This document shows, in pieces, positions 53,734 to 64,000 of a DNA stretch of 64,000 bases. Where the stretch lies: the NCBI GenBank assembly GCA_007922195.1, contig ML682008.1:4415077-4479076 (forward strand). The letters run 5' to 3'. Each line of letters starts with the position of its first letter. Position 1 is the first letter of the stretch. The notes under the pieces were generated by a model, which saw only the letters and a program-made list of their open reading frames with translations, was not told the origin of the DNA and ran no database searches. The DNA comes from Podocnemis expansa. Taxonomy: Eukaryota; Chordata; Testudines; Podocnemididae. A program made the position numbers and the translations under genes.

Positions 53734-54259
53734 GACAGCACCTCCCTAGGACTCCCCAGATCCTTCTCACCACTTGCAGGTAGGGTAGGTGTTCTCTGTT
53801 CTGTTTTCACTTTATGTTTTCAGTCTCAAGTTTTGTAATATTTTACTAGGTAACAGTAGTTCTTTGGGTTTAATTTAGTGTTAGAATAGTTTTAGAGCAG
53901 TTGACTGCCCCTTCTGATATGCTCACCAGGTTCAAGCATTGTCTGTCATGTGAGGTGGACATCACTAATACTGAAAACTGACACTCCTGTATGCTTTCCC
54001 TTCAATTCCTATCAACCCGAAGGTCGATCTCAAGCTGAAACTGGATTTATGCCATCCTCATTCTCAGTGCACCAGCATAGTGTTGGTTCTCTGAGCTCCT
54101 CATATAATCAGTTTGTCCTCCTACTTTGCCCCAACTTCCGGATTCAGCATCACAGTCAGATTTTGCATTTAGTGCTCAGCTCCCTGAAGCTCATGGCATA
54201 GAACCTGCATGGTTAGTTGTGGAAAAGGAATGATGTTCGGAGGTGGTCTGGCAAATCTT

Positions 54260-55222
54260 GCTTACTAGTAGAAAGCCCTTCTCCAGAGAAGCCTACTTGC
54301 TGAAGTGAAAGAGATTCTTGATGTGGTCTTTAGCTCAGGGACTGCAATCAAACATGGCTTGTATCCAGTGTATGTTGGAGTACCTGCTATACCTTGAGTC
54401 CTCTGGTCTTGCACCTGGTTTGCTGAGTGAGCACTTGATGGCATTTTCAGCTTTTCATCCACCCATCTGTGGGAAGTCAGTGTTGTTGAACTCCATGAGG
54501 CTTCTGAAAAGAAGTCACTTGTCTCATGTTCCCCTCCTCACTCCCCCAGCCAAATCAAATCAGTTATTTGTGGGACCCATTATTGTATTAGAAGCTCTTA
54601 TAGGAGATCTCTTTCAGTCTTGGGCAGTGTCTTTCTCCCTTTTGTTAACAAACTAATTTCCTTTTGGCAATAACAGCTGAAAAAAGAGTATATGGTTTGC
54701 AACCTTAGATGTCACTTACATGTAGTTTTCCAAAGGCAAAGTCATCTTGGCCACACCCTAAGTTTTTTGTTTTCTTTTAATCTAAAGTTGTTTCTCAGTT
54801 TTCCTCAAACCAGTATTTTTCCCTAAGCTGCATTCAATCCCAGATGAGCAGCATCTTCTCATGTTCTGTGTCAGGTGAAGTTTTTAATTTTTTACCTAAA
54901 TAGGACGACACCTTTCCATTCTTTATCTTGTCAGTTTCATATGGCCAGATGAAGGGGCAAGCAGTCTCTTCACAGACAATCTGCAGAGGAATAACTCCCG
55001 AATTACTGACAGCAAATGTACTAGCTCAGGCTGCAACTCCAAATGATGTGACATCATTGATGGCATTTCTAAGTGATGTTCCTATACTGCAAATTTGCAG
55101 GGCTGACACTTGTTTCTCTATATGTCTATTTATTAACCACTGTCATGTTACTTTTGCAATCAAATCAGATGAAAATTTTGGGAAAGCAATCCTGCAGTCC
55201 TTGTTTAAATAGACCTAGAGCC
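54260..55222 (+). pseudogene. DIRS tyrosine recombinase remnant
   Basis: The frame 54318-54656 has the segment MAFSAFHPPICGKSVLLNSM, the N-terminal part of the DIRS recombinase. The frame 54928-55212 (94 aa) has LAQAATPNDVTSLMAFLSDVPILQICRADTCFS and FAIKSDENFGKAILQSLFK, the C-terminal helix bundle after the catalytic Arg-His region. In relatives the segment before it reads HSTRAM; here the corresponding residues are DVTSLMAF, so the catalytic His-x-x-Arg is lost. Frames are interrupted between the two parts. The intact protein would integrate circular element DNA without target duplication. Confidence 0.65.
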
Positions 55223-55699
55223 CCACTTGCTGTGCATATTGCTTTAGAGTCACCTACATGGCATACATGACTGTATTTACTCAAAGAACACATGGTTCTT
55301 ATTCAAGAGTTGTTCCCATAAGTGCTCCACTCAGGTGTCAGACTGCCCTGGTGTCATCAATCAAAGATTTTTGGCAGAGGTGTCTGAGGGCAGTGCATGC
55401 ACAGCCAGCACCTCATGCTGTTAGGAGTGTGCCAACCATCACTCACCTGGCTCATCCCCTCAGTTCCTTCCCAGCCACCCCGGTCTGAGACAGAGCTCCA
55501 CAGCACTCTTCCCTTTTAAATAGAAATAGAGAAAGCAACCCTTTTGATTCATTATTTTAGTCATAGTTTTAGTGAGTTTGTTATAGTTTACCACATTAGT
55601 TACTTGATTTTTTTGTTTCCAGTTCACCAATATTTTCTCTACACCACCATGCCTGGCTAACCAGGTTTTAAAAGGTGCTAACAATGCAGAGAGCTCATT

Positions 55700-56000
55700 T
55701 CAGATGGGCACTCCCTCTGTACAAAATGCTTGGGAGAGGGCCATGTTTCAACCACATGCTCACGCTTCTCCAAGGTGGAAGCATGCACCCACCATGCCAG
55801 GGAGCTCAAACTTAAATTCCTGCTAATGGAAAGGTCACTACAGCCCACTCAGAGGCTCTTAATCCACAGGAGGACAAACAAGCAAACTCTCAGTCCTTGG
55901 ATAATAAAAGGAAAAGAGATTGGCTTCACCTCACGGGGACTTGCAAAAGCAAAAGGGAGCTTCAGATCTGACTTCTGTGGTGGTGTCATACAACTCTAAG
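55700..56000 (+). pseudogene. DIRS gag-like remnant
   Basis: The frame 55730-55999 has a short LCTKCLGEGHVSTTC segment (the first residues precede its Met) followed by HHARELKLKFLLMERSLQPT, the zinc-knuckle-like motif and helix of the DIRS gag protein. It then runs out of frame. Downstream 56100-56330 is Ser/Thr-rich, as is common in these gag proteins. Confidence 0.55.
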
Positions 56001-56659
56001 GGCTCATATAGAGCCTCCTATACGGCAATGGCCACTGTACCAAAGAAGCCTGTACCCAGCTGAAAACTGGCACTTGCCACAGCCTCCTCAACACCAATCA
56101 TATGTGCACTGATGACAGTGCCAACACATTTACCTGTCCCCTTGGCACCACCATCAGTACCATCACCAACAATGGCAAGGGCATGAACTCTGATTACAAC
56201 TCCAGTACTGACTCCACCCAGTATGGCAAACTCAGTACCTGCAGGCGTGGGACCAATGGATCGATCTCGGCACCAGAAACAAAGAGAGTCACAACATTGA
56301 TCACCACCCTGTGGCATAGATATATCTACTTCCTCTCATTAATCCTGATTCCCTACTCCAACTCCTTTTTCAAGCAAGAATGATCAATATTCACAGGTAT
56401 CCTTCTCTCCAGCTTTCTCTTCCCCACATCTATTGTGTCTATGTAAAATCTCTAGTCCCTATGGAGAAAACCATGAAGGAATGTATTCGATAAATCAAGA
56501 TCTTAATGGAAAGATCTATTCACAATCATTCCTCCACAAAGGATGAAGTGTATATTAATCCTGGTCAACCAAGAGACCAATCCTAGGTTTCAGGTTACTG
56601 AACAAATACGTCCAGATCAAAAAGTTCAGTATGGTAGTGTTATCAGTGATTATCGCTGC

Positions 56660-57945
56660 AGTAAATCAAGGAGATTGGTTCTCAGTCCTCGACCCGAAAG
56701 ATGCCTATTTTCATATAGGAAAAACAGTGAAAGTCCTGTGGCACTTTATAGATTAACAGATTTCTGCAAGCATAAGCTTTTGTGGGCTTCAACCCACTTT
56801 GTTAAATGCAGATCCTTTTGCTATACACAGACTAACATAGCTAGCCTTGTAGTATTTTCATATAAACTATTTACCCAGCCCACAGGAGGTTCCTTCGATT
56901 TACGCTCAGCACAAGACATTTCCAATACACTGTTTTGCCATTTGGCCTCACCACTGCTCCTCCAGTATTTCCTAAAGTACTGACTGTGGTTACAGCTCAT
57001 TTATGACATTCAAACATCACAATATTTCCCCTTCTGGATGATTGACTCCTACAGAGCCCATTACAGGCTGAAGCTATCCACAATACAGAAATATAGCTAT
57101 AAACCTCATACAAAACCTTGATTTTCTGATAAACTTTGAAAAGTTTGTTGTAACTCCCTCACAAACTCTAGAATTTACCGGAGCCTGCCCGGACTCCACC
57201 ACTGCAAGAGTGACCTTGCCACTCCAGAGATTTCAAGCCATTCAAAACACTGTGGAAGAGGTGAAAATAACTCCCTTCACCAATGCCCACACATGCCTCT
57301 GACTTTTGGGACATATGTCCACCACCACTTTTGTGGTGGAACATGCCAAACTCCACGAGACCCATACAGGGTTGGTTAAGATGCATATACAACCCTAGGA
57401 GGCACAAACTGAACAGAAAGGTCATAATACCACCATTCATCAAGGGTGCCTTGGAATGGTGGATAAATCCAAACCATTTACTCTCAGGCATACCCTTCCA
57501 CACAACCGCATCAAGTACGGCATCGCCATAGATGCATCACTCACAGGATGGGGAGCACACGCTTCAAACCGTACAGCACAAGGCCTCTCTGCACAAAGCG
57601 TGAGATCCATCTACATACCAATCTACTGGAACTCAGAGCAGTATGGAGAGCCTGTTTCCACTTCCACCCACTAATACGAAACAAAACAATACAGATTCTC
57701 ACAGATAACATCTCATTGAAATATTACATAAACAGACAGGGAGGAGCCTGCTCTTGCTCCCTATGCATGGAAGTGGTCAAACTTTGGAACTGATGCATCA
57801 GTCACCGCATAATCATAACTGCATCTTAACTCCGGGACATCTGAACACAATTGCAGATGCCCTAAGCAGAGTGTTCAACTCCGACCATGAGTGGGAGAAG
57901 AACAAAACCGTATTATACATCATCTTCCAGGACTGAGGTTCGCCC
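56660..57945 (+). pseudogene. DIRS reverse transcriptase and RNase H remnant
   Basis: RT begins in the frame reading WFSVLDPKDAYFHI (about 56677-56718), is broken by a Penelope insert, and resumes with HFQYTVLPFGLTTAPPVFPKVLTVVTAHL (about 56912-57003). The catalytic box is LLDD at about 57031-57042, where relatives have YLDD, and the next codon is TGA in place of Trp. RNase H follows: IAIDASLTGWGAHA (about 57526-57567, catalytic Asp), INLLELRAVWRACFHFHPLI (57614-57676), ILTDNISLKYYINRQGGA, and NTIADALSRVFNSDHEW near 57847-57897. At least four frame changes or stops lie between these blocks. Confidence 0.75.
56718..56852 (+). mobile_element. Penelope tail fragment inserted in DIRS
   Basis: A perfect 12-bp duplication TATTTTCATATA (56706-56717 and 56853-56864) brackets 135 bp of the tail (AAGTCCTGTGGCACTTTATA, GATTAACAGATTTCTGCAAG, CATAAGCTTTTGTGGGCTTC, AACCCACTTTGTTAAATGCA, CACAGACTAACATAGCTAGC). 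Removing it restores the DIRS polymerase reading. Insertion is therefore younger than the DIRS copy. Confidence 0.85.
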
Positions 57946-58023
57946 TCAATGGGCCTCTTTGCAACAAGTAGGAATAGAGGACAAAGACAGTATTGTTCCA
58001 GAGCAGATTTTACCTCTCTCTAG

Positions 58024-58428
58024 GGGTACGTCTATACTGGAGGCTCTGTTAAGTCGATCTAACAAAATCTACCTTAAGTCGACCTGAAGTCAAACTTGTT
58101 AAATTGACTTAAAGAGTCCATATTGAAAACCCCTGTCGATGTCCTGCGTCCACACTGGCACGTGCCAGGTCGACCCTGACTGGTGGCCAGGAACTCTGGG
58201 AGGGGGCTTGGAGGCCAGTTAGGTTGACTTAAGGGCTTTCCGCTGTCTATGTTGGCTTAAGTCAACTTTAAGGTTGATTTAAGCATTAAGTTAAGCTCAA
58301 GAAGTGGTGTTAAGTTGATTTAAAGAAGTACTTAAATTGACTTAATAAAAGCCTGGTGTGGCTGCAGGTGTCTGTAATTCAACTAAGCCTTCCTTAAGTT
58401 AAGCTAAGGCTCCAGTGTAGACGTACCC
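58024..58428. mobile_element. MITE inserted in DIRS, GGGTACGTCTACACTGGAG family
   Basis: Ends GGGTACGTCTATACTGGAG and, inverted, GGGTACGTCTACACTGGAG, with one mismatch. The 3-bp flank TAG occurs on both sides (58021-58023 and 58429-58431). The body repeats AAGTTGACTTAAG, CTTAAGTCGACC and related palindromes, as in the 822-1150 element. Non-coding, and its insertion splits the DIRS coding region between RNase H and recombinase. Confidence 0.85.
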
Positions 58429-58699
58429 TAGGAAATGTGTTCATAATCAGTTGCCAGGGACAGCTGCTATATGCTTTTCCCCCAGTATGACTCCTCGCGT
58501 AAGTAATAAACAAAATCTGATGGGAACATGCCAATGTACTTCTCATAGCCCCGGCATGGCTAAGACAACGCTGGTATTCAGATCTCCTAGAAATGTCAGT
58601 CTCGCCACCATGAAGACTTCCAATAAATGTCCATCTACTGTCACAACACAATGACAGAGTGAATTACCCAAACCTCAGCACATTGTACCTCACAGCATG

Positions 58700-59780
58700 G
58701 AACCTTCATGTGTCCAAGTGCTAGAAACATGCTCAAAGCTGGTCCAAAACATACTCTTAAACAGCAGAAAACCAGCAACATGAAAATCATACCTTTACAA
58801 ATGGAGGAGGTTCTCATTACGGTTTGCTACTAGACAGACACCCCCTTTTTACGGCACCTTTACTCTCAATCCTAGATTATCTACTAGAGCCAAAATTACA
58901 TGGTCTCTCAATCAGTTCTATTAAAGTTCGTCTTGCTGCAGTCAGTACCTACCACTGAAAGAAAGAAACAGTATCAATTTTCTCCCATCCAGTTACAAAA
59001 CTATTTCTCTTGGATCTTCAGAATCTATACCTAGAAATAAGGGAACTTACACCACCCTGGGACTTGCTTCTGGTTTTGAAGGCACTCATAACCCCCTTCC
59101 CCCCTTTGATCCCCTAGTCACCTACTCCCTACTCCACCTTTCAGTGAAGGTGGCCTTTCTAGTTGCCATAATTTTATCTAGAAGAGTAAGCGAGTTCAGA
59201 GCCCTCATGGCCTATCACCCTTATATGATCTTGCATGAATACTTTGTAACTATGAGACCCCCCCCATCCAAAATTCCCTTCTCAAGTTCTCTTCTCATTT
59301 CCATATCAACCAAACAATATACTTACCTACCTTATACACAAAGCCGCATAAAGATCACAATGAAGCACTGTGGCGTACACTCGATGTCCATATAGCACAC
59401 CTCGTCTACCTGAATGAAACACAGCAATTCCATAAATCCATGAGACCTTTTAATTTTTATTATGAAACAATCAAAAGGGAAATAGATATCCTTCCAAAAA
59501 CTATCAAAGTAGATCTCAGGTTGCATCCACCTATGTTACAAATGTTGTGGTTCAGCCCCCCCCTGCCCCCAACAAATCAAAGCTCACTTCACTAGAGCCA
59601 TGTCCTCTTCGGTGGCATTCCTCCACAATGTACCTATCACAGAAATTTGCAGAGCCGAAATGTAGTCTTCTGAAAATACCTTCCTTAAACATTACGCCAT
59701 TATTGATGTGCCACACATTTGGGTCCTTTGTTTTGGCCACAATTAGTGGACTTGCTCCAAAATCCTACCAACCTTAGCTG
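58700..59780 (+). pseudogene. DIRS tyrosine recombinase remnant, longer copy
   Basis: Recognisable pieces: ISSIKVRLAAVSTYH near 58912-58955, YSLLHLSVKVAFLVAIILSRRVSEFRALMAYHP (59125-59220, containing the Arg of the RRVSEF active-site helix), HSTPSSVAFLHNVPITEICRAEM near 59605-59664, and the SSENTFLKHYAI segment to about 59705. The piece around HSTRAM is damaged, and stop codons lie between blocks (for example TAG near 59662-59664). Protein would join element circles to chromosomal DNA. Confidence 0.7.
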
Positions 59781-60160
59781 GTAACTGTTACATACTCACT
59801 TGAGTGGAGCACTCATGGGGACAACTCTGGAAGAGGAAAGGAAGGTTGCTTGCCTTGGTACAGTAGCCAATGTTCTTCAAGATGAGTGTCCCCATGACTG
59901 CCCCACAACCCACCCTCTGTCCCTTTTACATCAGAATCTTTACTTTTGATATTGTGCATGAAGGATCAGAGGGTTGTCAGGGAAGCCATGTCCTTATATG
60001 GTCAATGGAATGGCTAGGGCCACAGAACACAGCACAACCCCTATAGTTAGTGCTAGTCAAACTTCTCTGGCTCCAATGGGCATGTACACACCTGTGTGGA
60101 ATACATGGCTGCATCACATCACAAACAACTGTTACAATATAGGCGAGTAAGTGGTTTTCC

Positions 60161-63100
60161 TTAGCTCTAATGCATAACTTTTGAGGGTATTAAATCAAAG
60201 AAGTCTTGCTATTTCAACAAGCAAGCAAATTTATTTCTGTCCAGTAACCCACACAGTTTGTCTTTCCATTGTTAAAAGAAAAAATAACCAACCTTAATTC
60301 ATAATTCAACTGAATTTCTCAGGAAGCGTTGAGGCAAATAGAAATTCTGTTTTCTCCTGGATATAAAGCAACAAAATGTAATTTTGCACCTTAAAAACAT
60401 TACCCCATATTTAACAAAGTAATTCAGTTCATTCATGTCATCTCATTGTGGTGATTTCTGTGGTAAGGATATATGGTTTGCTATCTTGATAAATATCCAT
60501 ATACTTTCAGACAATTGATAATTTCTGCATTCAATATTTGGAATTACTGTCCATTATATGGCACATGTCATATATGTACAAAGCATTATCTGTGTGCTTA
60601 TTGATTATACTCTTCCTGAAATCTGTGAAAGTTCTGCCATTGTCTTCAGCAAGAGAAGGACCAGTCTCTTTGTCCATTAGGTATGCAGCCATGTGGTGTC
60701 TTCAAGGTTAAGCTTTCATCCGCTATGTGGTGTAAATCTTAATAAATACCAGTGCTACTCAAATGGGTTACAGTTGGTCTAAAAAAGTGTCTGGGATTGA
60801 TTTTTAAAATTAATTTTACTTTTTTTGGAGTTGCAATTATTAAATGATGGAAAGTAACAAGATGACACATGCTCATATGAATGTGAATGCAATAAAGGTA
60901 ATTTCAGTGATACGCTGAAGCCAAGTCTTGGAATGCATTGCTCAAAGATATAATTGTTGGGATGTGGCTATAGATGTTTTTTTCAACTGAGTTATGAGAA
61001 AAATAGTTTGAAAACCACTGGCCTACAGGGTCTTTTGCAATCATGGGAGATTAGAATGTGGTGCAAAAAAACTTCAGAGAGAGAGAGAGAGAGTGTGTGT
61101 GTGTGTGTACACACGTCGTTATAGATATGCATACATATGCATAGTGGACAGAGCACTGTCTTCCAGAAGGGTAACTAAGAGAAGAATTTGGCCCCTAGAA
61201 GGTAATATTTCAACAATCAGTATTTACAGTACTTCCAGTAATTAACTGTGAGTACTTGGTTAATCATCTGTGTATGTCTTATTTACAAGATATATCAACA
61301 TTTAGTTTTTTTCCCATTGATGTCCCAGTCAGATAATACAGTGAAATTATTTACAGCTATCTGCACTCTGACGTCATACTGAAGTCAACTAAGGGTCAAA
61401 CAGGTCATTGCAACATAAGCAAAAATAAAAGATCAAAATATTATAAACTGGTTTCTGAGCATCTAATAATGATTTGGAGGTACTAACTATATTATCTATT
61501 CATGAACAAAAAGAGATGAGTAATATTGTTGTTTTCCTTTTTTTAAAAGCTGGAAAATATTTTTATGAAAACCCAGAAAACATCTAATAAGCACTACCAG
61601 GAATGCTTGTCTGTTTTTCTCTCTCTCTCACTCTTCCTTGCTGATGTGTGGGGGTATATGTTACCTGAACTATTCTTTTCCTCTTCTGCTTTGGATTAAG
61701 CAAAACAGCAAATACTCCTCTGACATTCAAGATTACTTAGAGGGCTGAGTGCAAGAGATCTTTGGGGAACTTGAAACTTCTGTATTTAAAATTAATCTGA
61801 GAAATGACAAGCTGAACTGAATGAAGTGCTAAATATAAATTTTGTTCAGGGACTAGATGCAAACAAGCTAATGTTTGCAGGCTGAGCTAGACTGAATTTT
61901 AGAATTAGTCATTATAGTTTCAGTAAAAATAACTCTGTTTCAAACACTGGCTACATTAAAAGTCTTGACTATATATGTATATTTTGGTAACTAATGCACA
62001 AGTTTAAGAATCGCCAAATTATTGTAATGTTGAGGTCAAATAGTGAAAATATAGGAAAAAATTATCTTTTTGAGGGCCACCTTCCACTTCCAGAGATGAG
62101 CAGGAATTCAAGTCTAACCATGTACACACAATACAAACACATTTAGAATCCCCAAATTATATTTTACTTTAAGTAAAAGCCATAAATAAATCATGAGACA
62201 ATGTTATACTTTTAAATATGATAAACACTAAGAAACTAGGTGTCTATTGATTTGTTTATGAAGATCTAAGTTCCAAATCCTGCTCTTAGTTACATGGGTG
62301 TAACTCCATTAAAATTAAGTATGATTGAAAAGAATACTTGACCCTAAATCTATAGCAGAAGAAAATACAGTAGATAAGTTAAAATTTTGGAAATCAGTAT
62401 TTAGTATATCATTATTAAAATCCAAAGTAATGTCCACACTTTCATCATGAAAACTTATGTGGCAATTTAAAGGAGAAACATTCTAAATTTAAAAATGGTA
62501 TGGCAAAGTGAGCAAGAAATACTTGTTGATGACATGGAGAAATATCCTACATGCTGATGGCATTTTAAGGGTCATGTCAAAGTCTTCCACCCATTCCATT
62601 GCAGTGTCCAGAAGTGAATTGTTTGTGAAAAATAATAAAAATGCATCTCTTGTCCTAAAAATTTAGGAGCACTTTCACAGAAATTGGGCTCCAAAGCCTG
62701 TCAATCCACATGGCAGGGGGTCATCTTGGATGAACCACTTAGGCAGCACAGAGACACGTTCATAACCCAGCATCAGGATCTGCATGTTCAGTGTTGCTTG
62801 TTTTTTTTTGATTTGCAAACATCTGTGGAGCCATATGGAGTTCCTGTTTATATGCTGTCTCCAGATTTTGACTATTTTTTATTCAAACTCTAAAGTGATT
62901 TAAATAACAGCTCACTTTGCAGCAATCAGGAGCCTCAGTGATGACAATTCTTACTAAATTAGAGTATAGAGGAGTGGCAACAGCTGACAAATTTCTAAAG
63001 GAGGAAGACTGGAATCTTCTATGGTGACTTCAATTTTAAGACTTTTGTCTTCCTTCACAGGCTGTAAAGAGATTCTGAAAGGCATATGTGTTGGCTTTTT

Positions 63101-63904
63101 TTTTTCTTTTTTTCTTTCCTTTTTTTTTAATCAGAGCCAGAATGTAAGAAATTTTTAGTAATTATCTCTTTCAGCTGTTTTATGAGTTCGGGGAAAACCA
63201 CTGCATGGGACACTCTACTTTCAACAACAGGGAATAATTATTTTATTAGCCTGTTAAACTGTTAATATAATGTATTGCATACTGTACAATATTGGCAGTA
63301 TGTTACTGCTCTCTTGTTTTTTCAACTCATGGTGTAAAACAAAAGGAAGTGCTAGAACAATGTAATTTTGTTTGCTTGAAGTTTTAAAAACAGTTTATTG
63401 TAATAAAAATATATATTCATTAATGGTAGTGTTAACAGAACCCTTGAATCCATATTTTAACTTTTTTTTGTTTTGTTTTTCTTCAGGTTAAATTCCTTTT
63501 ATTAGATTAACTAAACTACTTATTATAGATATATTTAGAGTTCTGTTATGTACCTGTATTTATATAATTAACATCCAAAAGAGTATAACAAAATGTGTTC
63601 TTCAGAATGAATATAGGTGACAAAGGAATAAATAGCATTTGTGTTTATTCATGGGTACTTCTAAAGGGGCAGTGTATACCAAAACCTATTCTATTCATTT
63701 TATCCAGCACTTTGCCACAAAATTATTAGAAAAGTTTACATGAGGTAGTTACCATCTGTTTGAAGCCATAAATCACATTGTATGCCCATAAAGCCAGAGA
63801 AGTCTGGCGATGCATCTTAAAAAGCAGATACTATATAGAAGGTTTGCTATACTTACTGCCTCATCAGTGTTTCTAAAAAGGAAAAAAAAATATTCAGTGC
63901 CACA
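60161..63904. other. No gene or repeat recognised; candidate non-coding conserved stretch
   Basis: AT-rich, low in interspersed repeats, with only a GA/GT microsatellite (61075-61114) and T-runs (63096-63127). The lack of recognisable transposons over 3.7 kb contrasts with the preceding 50 kb. The 69-aa frame at 62684-62893 has no domain. Confidence 0.45.
61075..61114. repeat. (GA)n(GT)n microsatellite
   Basis: AGAGAGAGAGAGAGAGAGAG-type run followed by GTGTGTGTGTGTGTGT and ACACAC. Confidence 0.9.
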
Positions 63905-64000
63905 TCATAAAATAGAAGGGAATATTATGGTCATCTAATCTGATGTCTGCGTAATAGTGGCCATAGAACTTTACCTAGGAATTCTTGTATGAAGCCCAAA
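63905..64000 (-). mobile_element. CR1 3' end relic at the window edge
   Basis: AGAAGGGAATATTATGGTCA, TCTAATCTGATGTCTGCGTA and GGCCATAGAACTTTACCTAG is the inverse of the CR1 3' UTR module also seen at 1535 and 5965. It runs out of the window. Confidence 0.55.

Larger units (their letters stand above)
53600..55240 (+). mobile_element. DIRS-like retroelement, internally deleted
   Basis: 5' part: TATA-like promoter near 53726, leader, and a short gag-like start near 53928 (MLTRFKHCLSCEVDI, a Cys-x-x-Cys motif). It then jumps directly to the C-terminal tyrosine recombinase (54260-55222). Reverse transcriptase and RNase H are absent, so most of the coding region has been lost. It lies head-to-tail with the larger DIRS-like element that follows. 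Confidence 0.6.
55241..60160 (+). mobile_element. DIRS-like retroelement, longer copy with nested insertions
   Basis: Order: left terminal repeat (CAAGAGTTGTTCCCATAAGT, 55304-55336), gag-like region, reverse transcriptase, RNase H, tyrosine recombinase, right terminal repeat (ACTCATGGGGACAACTCTGG inside 59797-59830). The two repeats are inverses, as expected for DIRS. A further segment (AATGTTCTTCAAGATGAGTG, 59869-59888) partly repeats the left end directly, like an internal complementary region. It contains a Penelope tail fragment at 56718-56852 and a MITE at 58024-58428. All coding parts carry stops or frame changes. Confidence 0.75.

Noticed and set aside
55241..60160. Interpretation as an LTR retrovirus or Gypsy element
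   Set aside because: There are inverted terminal repeats, no LTRs and no DDE integrase, while tyrosine-recombinase blocks are present, which is the DIRS design.
1..64000. Host protein-coding exons, CRISPR arrays, bacterial-type operons
   Set aside because: No frame outside mobile elements showed a recognisable domain with plausible splice sites, and the repeat content is vertebrate. I cannot exclude small exons that lack recognisable motifs.

Overview
This is vertebrate nuclear DNA with no host protein-coding exon that I can support. The interspersed repeats point to a reptile, most likely a turtle. CR1 LINEs dominate in both orientations and several age classes. There is a short SINE with a tRNA-derived head and a CR1-like tail, the architecture of the tortoise PolIII/SINE. 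There are also MIR-like core SINEs, Penelope-like and DIRS-like retroelements, many short hAT elements and short terminal-inverted-repeat elements with 3-bp target duplications. The species call is an inference from repeat content. The window reads as intergenic or long-intron DNA that has accumulated nested transposons.

Layout. 1-8.4 kb: mostly unrecognised AT-rich sequence with two short inverted-repeat elements and old CR1 pieces. 8.4-12.8 kb: fold-back Penelope-type tails, a tRNA-Lys-like relic, a MIR and two hAT elements. 13-17.4 kb: sparse. 17.4-21.6 kb: two Penelope (GIY-YIG) 3' ends, one next to an inverted-repeat element. 22-29 kb: a CR1 pile-up. An old plus-strand CR1 is interrupted by a tRNA/CR1 SINE and by a segment carrying a perfect 16-bp hairpin. 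A second plus-strand CR1 is split by a 3-kb minus-strand CR1 that keeps endonuclease and reverse-transcriptase pieces. 29-33.3 kb: three G+C-rich hAT elements with exact 8-bp target duplications, a MIR, and a decayed non-CR1 LINE. 33.4-34.2 kb: a fold-back Penelope tail and a single tail.

34.3-37.8 kb holds the most striking element, a 3.5-kb R4/Dong-type LINE. Its 832-codon reverse transcriptase/endonuclease frame is open, its N-terminal frame is broken, and a tRNA-like module with good A and B boxes sits at its 5' end. 38-47.8 kb: CR1 fragments, a 35-unit CA repeat, tRNA-like modules, one inverted-repeat element and another fold-back tail. 47.8-49.6 kb: a 5'-truncated CR1 with a 550-codon open frame, probably the youngest CR1 here. 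50.3-52.7 kb: an old CR1 interrupted by a G+C-rich hAT element. 53.4 kb: a long hairpin element. 53.6-60.2 kb: two adjacent DIRS-like elements, one internally deleted. The longer one carries a Penelope fragment with a 12-bp target duplication and a 405-bp inverted-repeat element. 60.2-64 kb: mostly unrecognised AT-rich DNA ending in a CR1 fragment.

The genes present belong to mobile elements. LINE proteins copy RNA at nicked chromosomal DNA. Penelope pairs a reverse transcriptase with a GIY-YIG nuclease. DIRS integrates by tyrosine recombinase. The short hAT and inverted-repeat elements and the SINEs have no coding capacity and would depend on proteins supplied elsewhere.
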